A stretch of DNA of 64,000 bases, taken from assembly GCA_016464825.1 (NCBI GenBank), contig JAEKNQ010000010.1:1-64000 (forward strand), read 5' to 3'. Source of the DNA: Candidatus Dormiibacter inghamiae (GTDB taxonomy: Bacteria > Chloroflexota > Dormibacteria > Dormibacterales > Dormibacteraceae). Each line of letters begins with the position of its first letter. Position 1 is the first letter of the stretch. Positions 50,695 through 59,210 of the stretch are shown piece by piece. The notes below the pieces were generated by a model. The model was given only the letters and a program-made list of their open reading frames with translations. It searched no databases and had not been told where the DNA came from. A program made the translations under genes and the position numbers.

Positions 50695-51557
50695 GCATCC
50701 TCTTGAACCGTGAGAGCCGGGTAGTGGTGCAGGGGATCACCGGCCGGGAAGGCACCTTCCACACCGAGCAGATGCAGTCGATGGGCACCAACGTGGTTGC
50801 CGGAACCAGCCCAGGTAAGGGCGGCACCACTCATCTCGGCGTGCCGATCTTCAACACGGTGACCGACGCCGTGCGCGAGACAGGTGCCAATGCGGGAGGC
50901 ATTTTCGTTCCGCCCCCGTTTGCAGCTGACGCGATCATGGAGGCGGCGGCCGCCGGCCTGACGCTGGTGGTCTGCATCACCGAGGGCATCCCGATCCAGG
51001 ACATGATCCGGGTCAGGGACTTCCTTCGCCTCCATCCCGGCTGTCGGTTGATCGGCCCCAACTGCCCTGGTCTGATCACGCCCGGCGTGGCCAAGATCGG
51101 CATCATCCCGCAGCAGTTCTCGCTGCCCGGGCATGTTGGCGTGGTGTCCCGCAGCGGCACACTCACCTACGAGGCAATGGCCGCCCTGACCTCGGCCGGG
51201 GCAGGCCAGTCCACGATCGTGGGCATAGGCGGCGATCCAGTGCTGGGCCTCTCGTTCTGGGACGTGGTCGAGCTCTTCCAGAACGATCCGGAAACCACGC
51301 ACCTGGCGCTCATCGGAGAGATCGGCGGCTCTGATGAAGAGAGAGCGGCCGAGCTGCTGGGGCGCGGCTCGCGCCTCAAGACCGTCGCCTTCATCTCCGG
51401 TCGCACGGCGCCCGAGGGCAAGCGCATGGGCCACGCAGGCGCCATCGTCTCCGGCAACCGAGGCACCGCCAAAAGCAAGGAGGAGGCGTTCCGGGCCGCC
51501 GGCGTGCGGGTGGCCGAGACGACTGACGAGCTGGTGGAGGTGCTGGTCGGGGCCTGA
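50691..51557 (+). CDS. sucD: Succinyl-CoA synthetase alpha subunit
   Basis: A 288-residue subunit with the CoA-binding Rossmann domain ([17 protein letters not shown], in parts, TSPGKGG), [15 protein letters not shown], and the phospho-His site [16 protein letters not shown], in parts. GIGGDPVLG and GEIGG are the expected phosphate-binding loops. The ATGA overlap with sucC couples translation. Its end is followed by a 110-bp gap with a perfect inverted repeat. Confidence 0.95.
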   Translation: MSILLNRESRVVVQGITGREGTFHTEQMQSMGTNVVAGTSPGKGGTTHLGVPIFNTVTDAVRETGANAGGIFVPPPFAADAIMEAAAAGLTLVVCITEGIPIQDMIRVRDFLRLHPGCRLIGPNCPGLITPGVAKIGIIPQQFSLPGHVGVVSRSGTLTYEAMAALTSAGAGQSTIVGIGGDPVLGLSFWDVVELFQNDPETTHLALIGEIGGSDEERAAELLGRGSRLKTVAFISGRTAPEGKRMGHAGAIVSGNRGTAKSKEEAFRAAGVRVAETTDELVEVLVGA

Positions 51558-51621
51558 GCAGCGCGCCGGCCGGCAGGCAAGCACCAGACGGAACCCGGAC
51601 AATCCTTATGAACCCGCCCCG

Positions 51622-51641
51622 CTAGTGTCGCAGGACACTAG
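51622..51641. promoter_or_regulatory. Perfect 8-4-8 inverted repeat, likely operator
   Basis: CTAGTGTC (51622-51629), spacer GCAG, then GACACTAG (51634-51641). It ends 13 bp upstream of the TAGACT -10 (51655-51660) for the DUF2752 gene, in the -35 region, the usual place for a TetR- or GntR-type repressor site. No T-run follows, so a terminator is less likely. Confidence 0.5.
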
Positions 51642-51667
51642 AACGCCTGACTGCTAGACTCGCCGGC

Positions 51668-52099
51668 GTGATGCCGGTTGCCGTGGCTGTAGTTCCGGCC
51701 GATCACTACGCGCGCGTGCGCAACGTTTGCCTTCTCGCGTTTTTCTCCGCTTGGCTGCTGTACACGCGCTTCTTCTGGCCCTTGCACAGCGTCAACGCGA
51801 CCCTGCCGCGCTGCCCCTTCCTGGCAGTCACCGGTCATCCCTGTCCGCTCTGCGGCGGCACCCGCTCCTTCGCCTACACCTGGAACGGTGACTTCGGCCA
51901 CGCTCTGCAGCTCTATCCCCTGGGGCCTGTGTTCTTCGCGGCGACAGTGGTCGGCATTGCCTTGCTGATAGTCGCTTTGGTCAGAGACCGGGACGTCCGG
52001 CTGCTGGCGCACCCGGCATTGCTGCGGGCGCTCCCCTTTCTGGCCGCCCTGCCGCTGCTGGTCAACTGGGCCTTGAAGCTGACGGTACTGCCGAACTGA
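51668..52099 (+). CDS. DUF2752 membrane protein
   Basis: A 143-residue polytopic protein with about three hydrophobic helices and the family motif CPFLAVTGHPCPLCGGTRSF, in parts, whose Cys residues may bind metal or form disulfides. The function of DUF2752 is not established. GTG 51668 is 7 nt from TAGACT; ATG 51671 is the alternative. It lies 35 bp before an acyl-CoA dehydrogenase but the latter has its own -10. Confidence 0.75.
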   Translation: MMPVAVAVVPADHYARVRNVCLLAFFSAWLLYTRFFWPLHSVNATLPRCPFLAVTGHPCPLCGGTRSFAYTWNGDFGHALQLYPLGPVFFAATVVGIALLIVALVRDRDVRLLAHPALLRALPFLAALPLLVNWALKLTVLPN

Positions 52100-52129
52100 G
52101 CCGCAGGGAGGCCTGCCTCCCCTTGCTCT

Positions 52130-52135
52130 TACGAT
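52130..52135 (+). promoter_or_regulatory. Leaderless -10 that decides the start of the first acyl-CoA dehydrogenase
   Basis: TACGAT overlaps the ATG at 52134 and ends exactly 7 nt before the GTG at 52143, where the family-typical start DFELSDEQRAIRD begins. This argues that the GTG is the real start. Confidence 0.5.
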
Positions 52136-52142
52136 GGCGCCG

Positions 52143-53306
52143 GTGGATTTTGAGCTCAGCGACGAGCAGAGGGCGATCCGCGATCTCTGCCGCGACTTCG
52201 CCGGCCAGGTTGTCGCTCCTGCTGCGGAGGAGCTGGATCGCGAACATCGCTTCCCCTACGAGATCGTTCGCCAGATGGGCGAGCTGGGCCTCTTCGGGCT
52301 TCCCTTCGCCGAGGAGCACGGTGGCGCCGGCGCGGATTTCCTCAGCTACTGCCTGGCCATCGAGGAGCTGTCCCGCGGCGACGCCGGAGTTGGCATCACC
52401 CTGGAGGCGGCCGTCTCGCTGGGAGCCGCGCCCATCCATGACTTCGGCACCTCGCAGCAAAAAGCCGATCTTCTGCCCGACCTCTTGGCCGGCAAACGGC
52501 TGTGGGCATTCGGGCTGACTGAGCCGGGCGCCGGCTCGGACGCGGGCGCCACAGCCACGCGGGCCGAGCTGCAGGACGGCGAATGGGTCATCGCAGGCAG
52601 TAAACAGTTCATCACCAACTCCGGCACGGACATCTCTGCCGGGGTGACGATCACAGCGCTGACCGGTCGAACGGCTGCCGGAAGGCCGGAAATCAGCGCG
52701 CTGCTGGTGCCGGGTGGCACTCCCGGTTACGTAGTGCAGCCGGCCTATCGCAAGCTCGGCTGGCATTCCTCTGACACGCACCCTTTGGCCTTTGACGGCT
52801 GCCGGGTGCCTGAACAAGGCCTGCTCGGCCGGCGGGGCGGCGGCTACTCCCAGTTCCTGCACACGCTGACAGGCGGCAGGGTGGCCATCGCGGCGCTGTC
52901 AGTCGGGCTGGCCCAGGCTTGCCTGGACGCCGCGCTCAGCTACGCCAAGGAACGGGTTGCCTTCGGCCGGCCGATCGCCAAACACCAGGCCGTACAGTTC
53001 AAGCTGGCCGACATGGCGATGGAGGTGGAGCTCTCACGCCTCATCACCTATCGCGCCGCCACCGCCTACCAGAACTCGGCCGGGAAGCTTACGGGCGAGG
53101 TCCGGCGGCTGGCGGCGATGGCCAAGCTCTTCAGCTCAGAGACTTCCAAGCGGGCAGCCGACCAGGCTGTCCAGATCCACGGCGGCTATGGGTTCATCGA
53201 GGACTATCCGGTAGCGCGGTACTGGCGGGACGTGAAAATCAACGAGATCGGCGAAGGCACCAGCGAAATTCAGCGGATACTGATCGCCCGCGAATTGGGC
53301 TGCTGA
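52143..53306 (+). CDS. Acyl-CoA dehydrogenase (1 of 3)
   Basis: A 387-residue FAD acyl-CoA dehydrogenase: DFELSDEQRAIRDLCRDF, FGLTEPGAGSDAGATATRA, in parts, for the FAD/substrate site, KERVAFGRPIAKHQAVQFKLADM, in parts, IHGGYGFIEDYPVARYWRD and the catalytic Glu in GEGTSEIQR. The GTG start is preferred over the ATG three codons earlier because of the leaderless -10 and family start. Short/branched-chain substrates are likely but not provable. Confidence 0.92.
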   Translation: MDFELSDEQRAIRDLCRDFAGQVVAPAAEELDREHRFPYEIVRQMGELGLFGLPFAEEHGGAGADFLSYCLAIEELSRGDAGVGITLEAAVSLGAAPIHDFGTSQQKADLLPDLLAGKRLWAFGLTEPGAGSDAGATATRAELQDGEWVIAGSKQFITNSGTDISAGVTITALTGRTAAGRPEISALLVPGGTPGYVVQPAYRKLGWHSSDTHPLAFDGCRVPEQGLLGRRGGGYSQFLHTLTGGRVAIAALSVGLAQACLDAALSYAKERVAFGRPIAKHQAVQFKLADMAMEVELSRLITYRAATAYQNSAGKLTGEVRRLAAMAKLFSSETSKRAADQAVQIHGGYGFIEDYPVARYWRDVKINEIGEGTSEIQRILIARELGC

Positions 53307-53318
53307 CCGGATTGCGCC

Positions 53319-53741
53319 TTACTCGTCAGGGACGTCGTCAAGCGTGGGTGTCAGGTCGCAGACCCAGCGGCCGTCGTCCTTGCGATGGAAGAAGCGGGCA
53401 TAGCCCGGATTTCGGGACACCATCGCGAACTGCTCAGGCGTGACGACCGTCCGCAGTCGGGAAAGATCACCGAAATCAGGGTCCCGCATGATGCCCCCGA
53501 CCACTCCCGAGAGCTCGCGCCACTGCCCTTCGCTCAGGGGCTCACCGAAGCCGGCGACGGTGACCAGCACTGCGGCCGTTGGACCTGTGATCGTGTTGGG
53601 CAGGATCTTCTCCTGCTTGGCTCGGGTCACTATCTCCTTGCCCTGTTCGATGATCGCGTTGATCCGATCCCGCCGCACCCCTATGATGTCGCGACCGCTG
53701 CCGATCGTGGTGCCTTCCAGATAGCGCGGTCCAGCATCCAT
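53319..53741 (-). CDS. Hypothetical protein (140 aa)
   Basis: This 140-residue soluble protein has no recognised family. Its middle is helical (RRDRINAIIEQGKEIVTRAKQEKI) and its C-terminus has NPGYARFFHRKDDGRWVCDL. It is divergent from the second acyl-CoA dehydrogenase across 25 bp and convergent with the first. TACAAT in the shared promoter lies 11 nt from its ATG. Being wedged between two dehydrogenases hints at a linked role, without further evidence. Confidence 0.6.
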   Translation of the reverse strand: MDAGPRYLEGTTIGSGRDIIGVRRDRINAIIEQGKEIVTRAKQEKILPNTITGPTAAVLVTVAGFGEPLSEGQWRELSGVVGGIMRDPDFGDLSRLRTVVTPEQFAMVSRNPGYARFFHRKDDGRWVCDLTPTLDDVPDE

Positions 53742-53751
53742 GGGCGATGGC

Positions 53752-53758
53752 TATTGTA
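53752..53758. promoter_or_regulatory. Symmetric bidirectional -10 (TATTGTA)
   Basis: On the plus strand TATTGT (53752-53757) lies 9 nt before the ATG at 53767. On the minus strand TACAAT (53753-53758) lies 11 nt before the ATG at 53741. The 25-bp gap leaves no room for separate promoters, so both leaderless transcripts likely share this element. Confidence 0.5.
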
Positions 53759-53766
53759 GGTCCGCC

Positions 53767-54912
53767 ATGCAGCTGGAACCGTCCGCCGAGCAGCTCGTCG
53801 TCCGGGACGCGGTCAGGGACTTTGCTGAGGCAGAAGTCAGGCCCAAAGCAGCTGCGATCGACAGTGAACACGCCTTTCCGCGCGACATCCTCCGGCGCGC
53901 AGCCGAACTGGGTTTGATGGGCATGCTGGTCCCGCGTCAGTACGGCGGTGCGGGACTCGATCACCTCTCCTTCACCCTGGCGGTGGAGGAGCTGGCCCGC
54001 GCCTGTGCCAGCACGGCCGTGATCATGGACGTGCACAACTCTGTCGCGAGTGAGCCGATAGTTCTCTTCGGCAGCGAGCCGCAGAAGCAGCGCTGGCTGC
54101 CGGCGCTGGCCGGCGGGAGCACGCTGGGCGGATTCGCTCTAACCGAGCCGGGCTCCGGCTCAGACGCCGCAGCCCTGAACACTTCTGCTCGGCGGGTGGG
54201 TCAGGATTGGGTCCTCAACGGAACCAAGGTCTTCATCACCAATGTGGGGGAGGCCGGGCTCTACCTGGTTTTCGCCCGCACGGCCGAAGAGGGGGCCGCC
54301 GGGATCAGCGCCTTTCTCGTGCCCGCCGAGTCAGCCGGGCTCAAGGTCGGTCAGGTCTTTCGCAAGATGGGCCTGAACGGCTCGGTCACCGGCGAGCTCG
54401 TGCTGGAAGAGGCGAAGGTGCCGGCGGCAAACCTGCTCGGCCCAGAGGGAGGAGGCTTTGCGATCGCTATGCGGGCTCTGGATTCGGGCCGGATCGGCAT
54501 CTCCGGGCAGGCGCTGGGGATCGCCCGGGCAGTCCTCGAGGGGGCGCTTGACTACACGCGCCGGCGCCACCTGTCCGGCCGGCAAGTGGCTCTGGACCAG
54601 GGGGTGTCATTTGTTCTCGCTGACCTCGCGACCCTCCTCACCGCCGGCCGGCAGCTGGCTCACAACGCGGCGTCACTCTGCTCGGCCGGCCGCCCGTTCA
54701 CGCGCGAAGCCGCCATGGCGAAGCTCTTCTGCACCGATCTTGCCATGGAGGTTGCCAGCCAGGGCCTCGACCTGGCCGGCTGCCACGGCTACCTGAGTGA
54801 TCAGCCCTTCGAGAGACACTTCCGTGATGCCAAGGCGCTGCAGATCTATGAAGGTACAAACCAGATTCAGCGCCTGGTCATAGCTCGCTCCCTGCTCAGA
54901 GGGCGGCCATAA
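53767..54912 (+). CDS. Acyl-CoA dehydrogenase (2 of 3)
   Basis: A 381-residue acyl-CoA dehydrogenase with EPSAEQLVVRDAVRDFAE, FALTEPGSGSDAAALNT, KVFITNVGEAG, FRKMGLNGSVTGELV, and catalytic Glu in IYEGTNQIQR. Its YTRRRHLSGRQVALDQGVSFVLADL, in parts, is diverged from the more usual QFGKPI motif, suggesting a specialised substrate. The ATG at 53767 fits the family; the longer frame at 53740 lies in the promoter. Nine bp separate it from the third copy. Confidence 0.92.
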   Translation: MQLEPSAEQLVVRDAVRDFAEAEVRPKAAAIDSEHAFPRDILRRAAELGLMGMLVPRQYGGAGLDHLSFTLAVEELARACASTAVIMDVHNSVASEPIVLFGSEPQKQRWLPALAGGSTLGGFALTEPGSGSDAAALNTSARRVGQDWVLNGTKVFITNVGEAGLYLVFARTAEEGAAGISAFLVPAESAGLKVGQVFRKMGLNGSVTGELVLEEAKVPAANLLGPEGGGFAIAMRALDSGRIGISGQALGIARAVLEGALDYTRRRHLSGRQVALDQGVSFVLADLATLLTAGRQLAHNAASLCSAGRPFTREAAMAKLFCTDLAMEVASQGLDLAGCHGYLSDQPFERHFRDAKALQIYEGTNQIQRLVIARSLLRGRP

Positions 54913-54921
54913 ACTCACCGT

Positions 54922-56058
54922 ATGGACCTCAATTTCTCGGCCGAGCAGCTGGCCATCCGGGACACCGTCCGGAAGCTCGTCCAAGATCGGGTGGCACCAC
55001 GCGCGGCGGAGATAGATGAGAAGTCCGAGTACCCGGCTGACCTGGAGAAGCTGTTCGCCGAGAACGGCATCCTTGCCATCCCCTTTCCGGAGGAGTACGG
55101 CGGCATCTCAGGTTCCAGCGTCACCATCTGCATGGCTGTGGAGGAGATCGCCAAGGTCTGCACAAGTTCCTCGTTGATCCTGGCGGTGCAGGCGCTCGGC
55201 TCCTACCCAATCCTGCTGGCCGGCTCGGAGGAGCAGAAGAAGCGGCTCTGCCCGCCCCTGGCGGAGGGCAGGGTCGCGGCCTACGCGCTGTCGGAGCCGG
55301 ATTCCGGCTCGGACGCGGCGGCCATGCGGACGAGCGCGAAGCGCTACGGAGACGAGTACGTCCTCTCCGGCAGCAAGATCTTCATCACCCACGGCAGCGT
55401 GGCCGACACACTCGTCGTCTTCGCCCGAACCGATCCTGATGGCGGTTCCCGCGGCACCTCTGCTTTCGTGCTGGAGCGGGAGGAGAGCCCCTGGACAGTC
55501 ACCAAGCTGGAGCACAAGCTGGGCATCAGGGGCTCGCCGACGGCCATGCTCGCCTTCGACGAGGTGCGGGTCCCGGCTCACAACCGGCTGGGCGAGGAGG
55601 GCCAGGGCTTCAAGATCGCGCTCGGCGTGCTGGATCGCTCGCGACCGGGGATCGGAGCTCAGGCGCTCGGCATCGCCGAGGGGGCGTTTGAGTACGCCCT
55701 CAACTACGCCAAAGAGCGCCGCCAGTTCGGTCGGCCGATCGCCGAATTCCAGGGGCTGCAGTTCATGCTGGCCGACATGGCCACCCAGATTGAAGCCGCG
55801 CGCCACCTCGTCTACCTGGCCGCTACCAAGGTCGATTCGCGCGCGGAGGATTTGACGAAGACGGCTGCCATGGCCAAGCTGTTCGCGAGCGACATGGCGA
55901 TGACGGTGACTACCGATGCCGTGCAGGTGCTGGGCGGATATGGCTATATCCAGGACTACCCCGTCGAGCGGATGATGCGCGACGCCAAGATCACTCAGAT
56001 CTACGAGGGCACCAACCAGATCCAACGCGTAGTGATCGCTCGCGCACTGCTCCGCTGA
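54922..56058 (+). CDS. Acyl-CoA dehydrogenase (3 of 3)
   Basis: A 378-residue short-chain-type acyl-CoA dehydrogenase: LNFSAEQLAIRDTVRKL, YALSEPDSGSDAAAM, KIFITHGSVAD, HKLGIRGSPTAMLAFDEV, in parts, KERRQFGRPIAEFQGLQFMLADM, in parts, and catalytic Glu in IYEGTNQIQR. TAAACT (54910-54915), built partly on the stop codon of the preceding gene, is 6 nt before the ATG, so it can be transcribed on its own. It is the closest of the three to canonical butyryl/isovaleryl-CoA dehydrogenases. Confidence 0.93.
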   Translation: MDLNFSAEQLAIRDTVRKLVQDRVAPRAAEIDEKSEYPADLEKLFAENGILAIPFPEEYGGISGSSVTICMAVEEIAKVCTSSSLILAVQALGSYPILLAGSEEQKKRLCPPLAEGRVAAYALSEPDSGSDAAAMRTSAKRYGDEYVLSGSKIFITHGSVADTLVVFARTDPDGGSRGTSAFVLEREESPWTVTKLEHKLGIRGSPTAMLAFDEVRVPAHNRLGEEGQGFKIALGVLDRSRPGIGAQALGIAEGAFEYALNYAKERRQFGRPIAEFQGLQFMLADMATQIEAARHLVYLAATKVDSRAEDLTKTAAMAKLFASDMAMTVTTDAVQVLGGYGYIQDYPVERMMRDAKITQIYEGTNQIQRVVIARALLR

Positions 56059-56103
56059 GCAGGTCGCTAGAGCCGGTTCGCCTCCCGCTTAATCGGCGCG
56101 CTA

Positions 56104-56109
56104 TATAGT
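56104..56109 (+). promoter_or_regulatory. -10 element for the DUF4013 gene
   Basis: TATAGT sits in a locally AT-rich CTATATAGT 10 nt before the ATG at 56120. No SD is seen. Confidence 0.45.
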
Positions 56110-56119
56110 TTCCGGCTGT

Positions 56120-56854
56120 ATGTACGACTTTGGCGACATGCTCGCCTGGCCGATGAGAGATCAGAGCTGGGTCTCGAAAATCCTCCTCATGGGACTCATC
56201 TGCCTCCTGTTGTTAGTGCCGCTGCTCAACATAGTGATTGTGCTCAACCTGTACGGGTGGGTCTACACAGCCTTTGACAACCTCCGCAGCGGGCGTCAGG
56301 AGATTCCTCCGGCTGGGTTCGGCTACATCGGTCGAGGAGTCAACCCAGGTGTGGTGCTGCTGCTCTACGGCCTGGTCGTCGCCGTCTTGTTGGGCATCGT
56401 GTACCTGGTTGGATTCGGGCTTACAGCCATCGGCGCCAACCTCAGCGGTGATTCCGGCACGACGGGGGCTCTTGGTGTTCTCGGCGTCGTTGTGATCCTG
56501 GCCGGCTACCTGGGGGCGCTTGTGCTGGCACTCGGGCTGGCGCTGTTGACGCCAGTGATCCTGCTGCGGACCTACTACGGCGGCATTGGGGCCGGCCTCA
56601 ACCTGCCAGCCGTCATACACGACTTCCGGACGGCCCCGCTGGACTCGTTCATGGCAGCGCTTGGCCGCTTCGTCGGCCAACTCCTCGGCCAGGTGGGCGT
56701 CATCGCCTGCATTGTGGGCGTGGCCTTCACCATCCCTTATGCCTATCTGGTGGATGCGGGTGCAATGGTCTATCTGGAGCAGCGGCGCCAGGCCAGAATT
56801 CCTCAGCCACCTCCCAGCAATCCCGGTTACTATCCGTCCCAACCGACCTACTGA
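56120..56854 (+). CDS. DUF4013-like polytopic membrane protein
   Basis: A 244-residue membrane protein with a characteristic start (WPMRDQSWVSKILLMGLICLLLL), four to five hydrophobic helices, GWVYTAFDNLRSGRQEIPPAG and a cytosolic Pro-rich tail ending QPPPSNPGYYPSQPTY. This is the pattern of DUF4013 proteins, whose function is unknown. The tail composition matches that of the next gene product, suggesting a shared envelope role. Confidence 0.72.
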   Translation: MYDFGDMLAWPMRDQSWVSKILLMGLICLLLLVPLLNIVIVLNLYGWVYTAFDNLRSGRQEIPPAGFGYIGRGVNPGVVLLLYGLVVAVLLGIVYLVGFGLTAIGANLSGDSGTTGALGVLGVVVILAGYLGALVLALGLALLTPVILLRTYYGGIGAGLNLPAVIHDFRTAPLDSFMAALGRFVGQLLGQVGVIACIVGVAFTIPYAYLVDAGAMVYLEQRRQARIPQPPPSNPGYYPSQPTY

Positions 56855-56875
56855 TAACTGATAAGGAGTCTTACC

Positions 56876-57679
56876 TTGAGCGAAAATCCGCCGCCGCCTC
56901 CCAACCCGCCCGGTTCTTCCGGCGGGTCGGCTGGCTGGCAGCCACCCTCACAGTCCGGCCAGGGCTCGTCTTCGGGCAGCTCCGGCGGCCCCGGTGGCTC
57001 GCAGCCGCCCTCTGAGTCAGGCCAGGGCCCGGCTCCCGGCGGCTCCGGCAGCTCGGGCGGCTGGCAACCACCCTCCGAGCACGGTCAGGGCGGACCGCCG
57101 CCGCCCCCACCGCCGCCGAGCAGTGCGGGCAGTTGGCAGCCACCTTCCCAGCCGGGCCAGGCGTCCAGCAGCTCGGGCGGTTGGCAGCCCCCCTCGCAGC
57201 CTACTCAGAGCCCTCCAGGTGGTTGGCAGCCCCCTTCGCAGCCGGGCCAGAGCCCTCCAGGCGGTTGGCAGCCACAGTCGGGCCCGGGCGTACCACCGCC
57301 CCCGCCGCCTCCCTCCTACAGTCCCCAGAACCAGCCGTATTCAAGCGGCTCGCAGTACTCCGGCGGAGCTTCCTACGGCCCACCGCCGTCTTATTCGACA
57401 GGGGGTGGCGCGCTGGCCGCAGCGCCCCGCGACAACGGTGCGCTCTGGTCGATGATCCTGGGCATCATCAGCATCGTCTGCTGCTCGCTCTGCGGTCCTG
57501 TCGCGGTCTTCTTGAGCCTCAGCGCCCGCCGTCGCGTTGCCGCCAGCGGTGGGACCATTGGTGGCGGAGGTATGGCGACTGCGGGACTCATCCTGGGCAT
57601 CATCGGCACAGTCCTGCTGCTCGGCGGCATCATCTACGCCATCGTCGCTGTGGTTATCAACTCCCGCGGCGGCGGCTAG
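56876..57679 (+). CDS. Proline/glycine/serine-rich repeat protein with C-terminal DUF4190 membrane domain
   Basis: This 267-residue protein has a disordered N-terminal half built from repeats of the type GGWQPPSQPGQ (at least six, regular Trp spacing), followed by a DUF4190-type two-helix membrane domain from residue 190 (LWSMILGIISIVCCSLCGPVAVFLSL; ATAGLILGIIGTVLLLGGIIYAIV, in parts). The TTG start has AAGGAG 9 nt upstream. It is co-oriented with the DUF4013 gene 21 bp away. No catalytic residues are seen; a scaffold or wall-spanning role is a guess. Confidence 0.78.
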   Translation: MSENPPPPPNPPGSSGGSAGWQPPSQSGQGSSSGSSGGPGGSQPPSESGQGPAPGGSGSSGGWQPPSEHGQGGPPPPPPPPSSAGSWQPPSQPGQASSSSGGWQPPSQPTQSPPGGWQPPSQPGQSPPGGWQPQSGPGVPPPPPPPSYSPQNQPYSSGSQYSGGASYGPPPSYSTGGGALAAAPRDNGALWSMILGIISIVCCSLCGPVAVFLSLSARRRVAASGGTIGGGGMATAGLILGIIGTVLLLGGIIYAIVAVVINSRGGG

Positions 57680-57693
57680 ATCACGTAGCCTAG

Positions 57694-57720
57694 GGGCCGT
57701 CCGCCTGCCGCGGGCGGCCC
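57694..57720 (+). terminator. Strong terminator hairpin
   Basis: GGGCCGTCCGC (57694-57704) pairs with GCGGGCGGCCC (57710-57720) with a single G-T wobble and a 5-nt loop, followed by the pyrimidine-rich TTGCGCTTCCTTTCCTTTCC. It ends the DUF4013/DUF4190 transcript. Confidence 0.65.
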
Positions 57721-57776
57721 TTGCGCTTCCTTTCCTTTCCACTCCACGTTCCAATCAGAAGAGGTAGCCGGCTTCC

Positions 57777-59210
57777 ATGTCAACGCCTTTACCGCCCTTG
57801 TCAGAAGCGATCGCAACCGAGCAGTCTTCTCGGCCTCGCAAACGAGTAGTTCTAGCCGCGGCGCTGGCACTGGTCATCCTCGCGGGTGGCTTTGCCGCCT
57901 ACCGCGCCCAGGGCTTCCTGCACAGCGTGACGGGGTTCAGCAATCCTTTTCAGGAAGCTCAGGAAGCCTTTCGGCCGGCGCCTGGCTCCATCGCTTGGAA
58001 GCTCAATCACAAGGAGCAGGTGAACCTGCTGCTGCTCGGCTACGGAGGGGCGGAGAACGATGCTCCTTGGCTGACCGACTCGATGGTGGTGGTGAGCCTT
58101 GACCCGGCCAGCGGTAGGGTCATGCAAGTCTCGATCCCGCGAGACCTCCAGGTCAAGATAGACGCCTTCGCAAATGCCCCTCCGGTGACTGAGAAAGTCA
58201 ACGCGGCCTACTCGGTGGCCATGGACACACAGGGTTGGAGCGGTCAGAAGAGTCAGTTCCGGACAGGTAAAGATCGCGGCGGCCGCCTCGCCGAACAAAC
58301 CGTAACCGCCGTGACAGGACTCAAGTTCGATGGCTATCTGGCCGCCGACTTCAAGGCCTTCCGCGACGTGGTCGACGCCATGGGCGGCATCGAGGTCTGT
58401 CTGGACGGACCTCTTGACGACTACCAGTACCCCGATTATCACAACGGCTATGTGAAGGGCGGCATCCACTTCCAGAAGGGCTGTCAGCACATCAACGGCG
58501 AGCAGGCCCTCCAGCTGGCGCGCTCGCGCCACGCTAAGCAGCCGGCCGAGGCCAGCGACTTCGGACGCTCCCGCCGCCAGCAGCTTCTTCTCAGCGCCAT
58601 CCGTAAACAGGCCATGTCAGTGAACGCGTTGACCAAGGTGCCGCAGCTCATGGATGCCCTCCAGAAGGACTTCTCCACCGACTTGGACCTGAACAACCTC
58701 CGTGCCCTCCAGGCGTGGACGAGCAAACTGCGGGACAACGCCATCGGCCACGCCGCCATCACAGTCGACGACCTGGTCAGCGATCAATGCAGCAGCCCGG
58801 CGGCCTACCTGGTCTGTCCCTTGGACCCCAGCTGGAGAATGATGCACCAGTACTTCGCCAACCTCTTTGTGGCTCCCAGCGTGGTGACCGAGAAGGCACC
58901 TGTGCAGATCGCCAACGGCAGCCGCTCGCTGGCCGAGTTGGGAGATAGGGTGAGCCTCAGCCTGAAACCCCTCGGCCTGCAGGTGCAGCCGCCGCAGCGT
59001 GTCCGCAGCGCTACAGCAACCGCCGTCTACGACTATTCCGGTGGCCGCTATCCGGAGACCACCCGCTGGCTCCAGCAGTACTTCAGCGCCACCGTGGTGC
59101 AGCCGGTCGCCGGCCAGCCCTCGCCGACCCCTCAGCCGCCGGCAGGAGGCTTGGTGGTTGTCCTCGGCCACGACTATGCCCTGCGCTGGCTTGGCCAAGC
59201 AAACGCCTAG
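57777..59210 (+). CDS. LytR-CpsA-Psr (LCP) family wall-polymer ligase
   Basis: A 477-residue type II membrane protein: basic N-terminus, one TM helix (RVVLAAALALVILAGGFAAY), then an extracellular LCP domain with LLLLGYGG, DSMVVVSLDPASGRVMQVSIPRDLQV, in parts (Asp and Arg of the pyrophosphate site), GGIEVCLDG and the GEQALQLARSRH block. Residues 360-470 form a LytR_C domain. LCP enzymes attach teichoic acid, arabinogalactan or capsule to peptidoglycan. The SD GAGGTAG precedes the ATG. Its TAG supplies the first base of repeat copy 3. Confidence 0.92.
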   Translation: MSTPLPPLSEAIATEQSSRPRKRVVLAAALALVILAGGFAAYRAQGFLHSVTGFSNPFQEAQEAFRPAPGSIAWKLNHKEQVNLLLLGYGGAENDAPWLTDSMVVVSLDPASGRVMQVSIPRDLQVKIDAFANAPPVTEKVNAAYSVAMDTQGWSGQKSQFRTGKDRGGRLAEQTVTAVTGLKFDGYLAADFKAFRDVVDAMGGIEVCLDGPLDDYQYPDYHNGYVKGGIHFQKGCQHINGEQALQLARSRHAKQPAEASDFGRSRRQQLLLSAIRKQAMSVNALTKVPQLMDALQKDFSTDLDLNNLRALQAWTSKLRDNAIGHAAITVDDLVSDQCSSPAAYLVCPLDPSWRMMHQYFANLFVAPSVVTEKAPVQIANGSRSLAELGDRVSLSLKPLGLQVQPPQRVRSATATAVYDYSGGRYPETTRWLQQYFSATVVQPVAGQPSPTPQPPAGGLVVVLGHDYALRWLGQANA

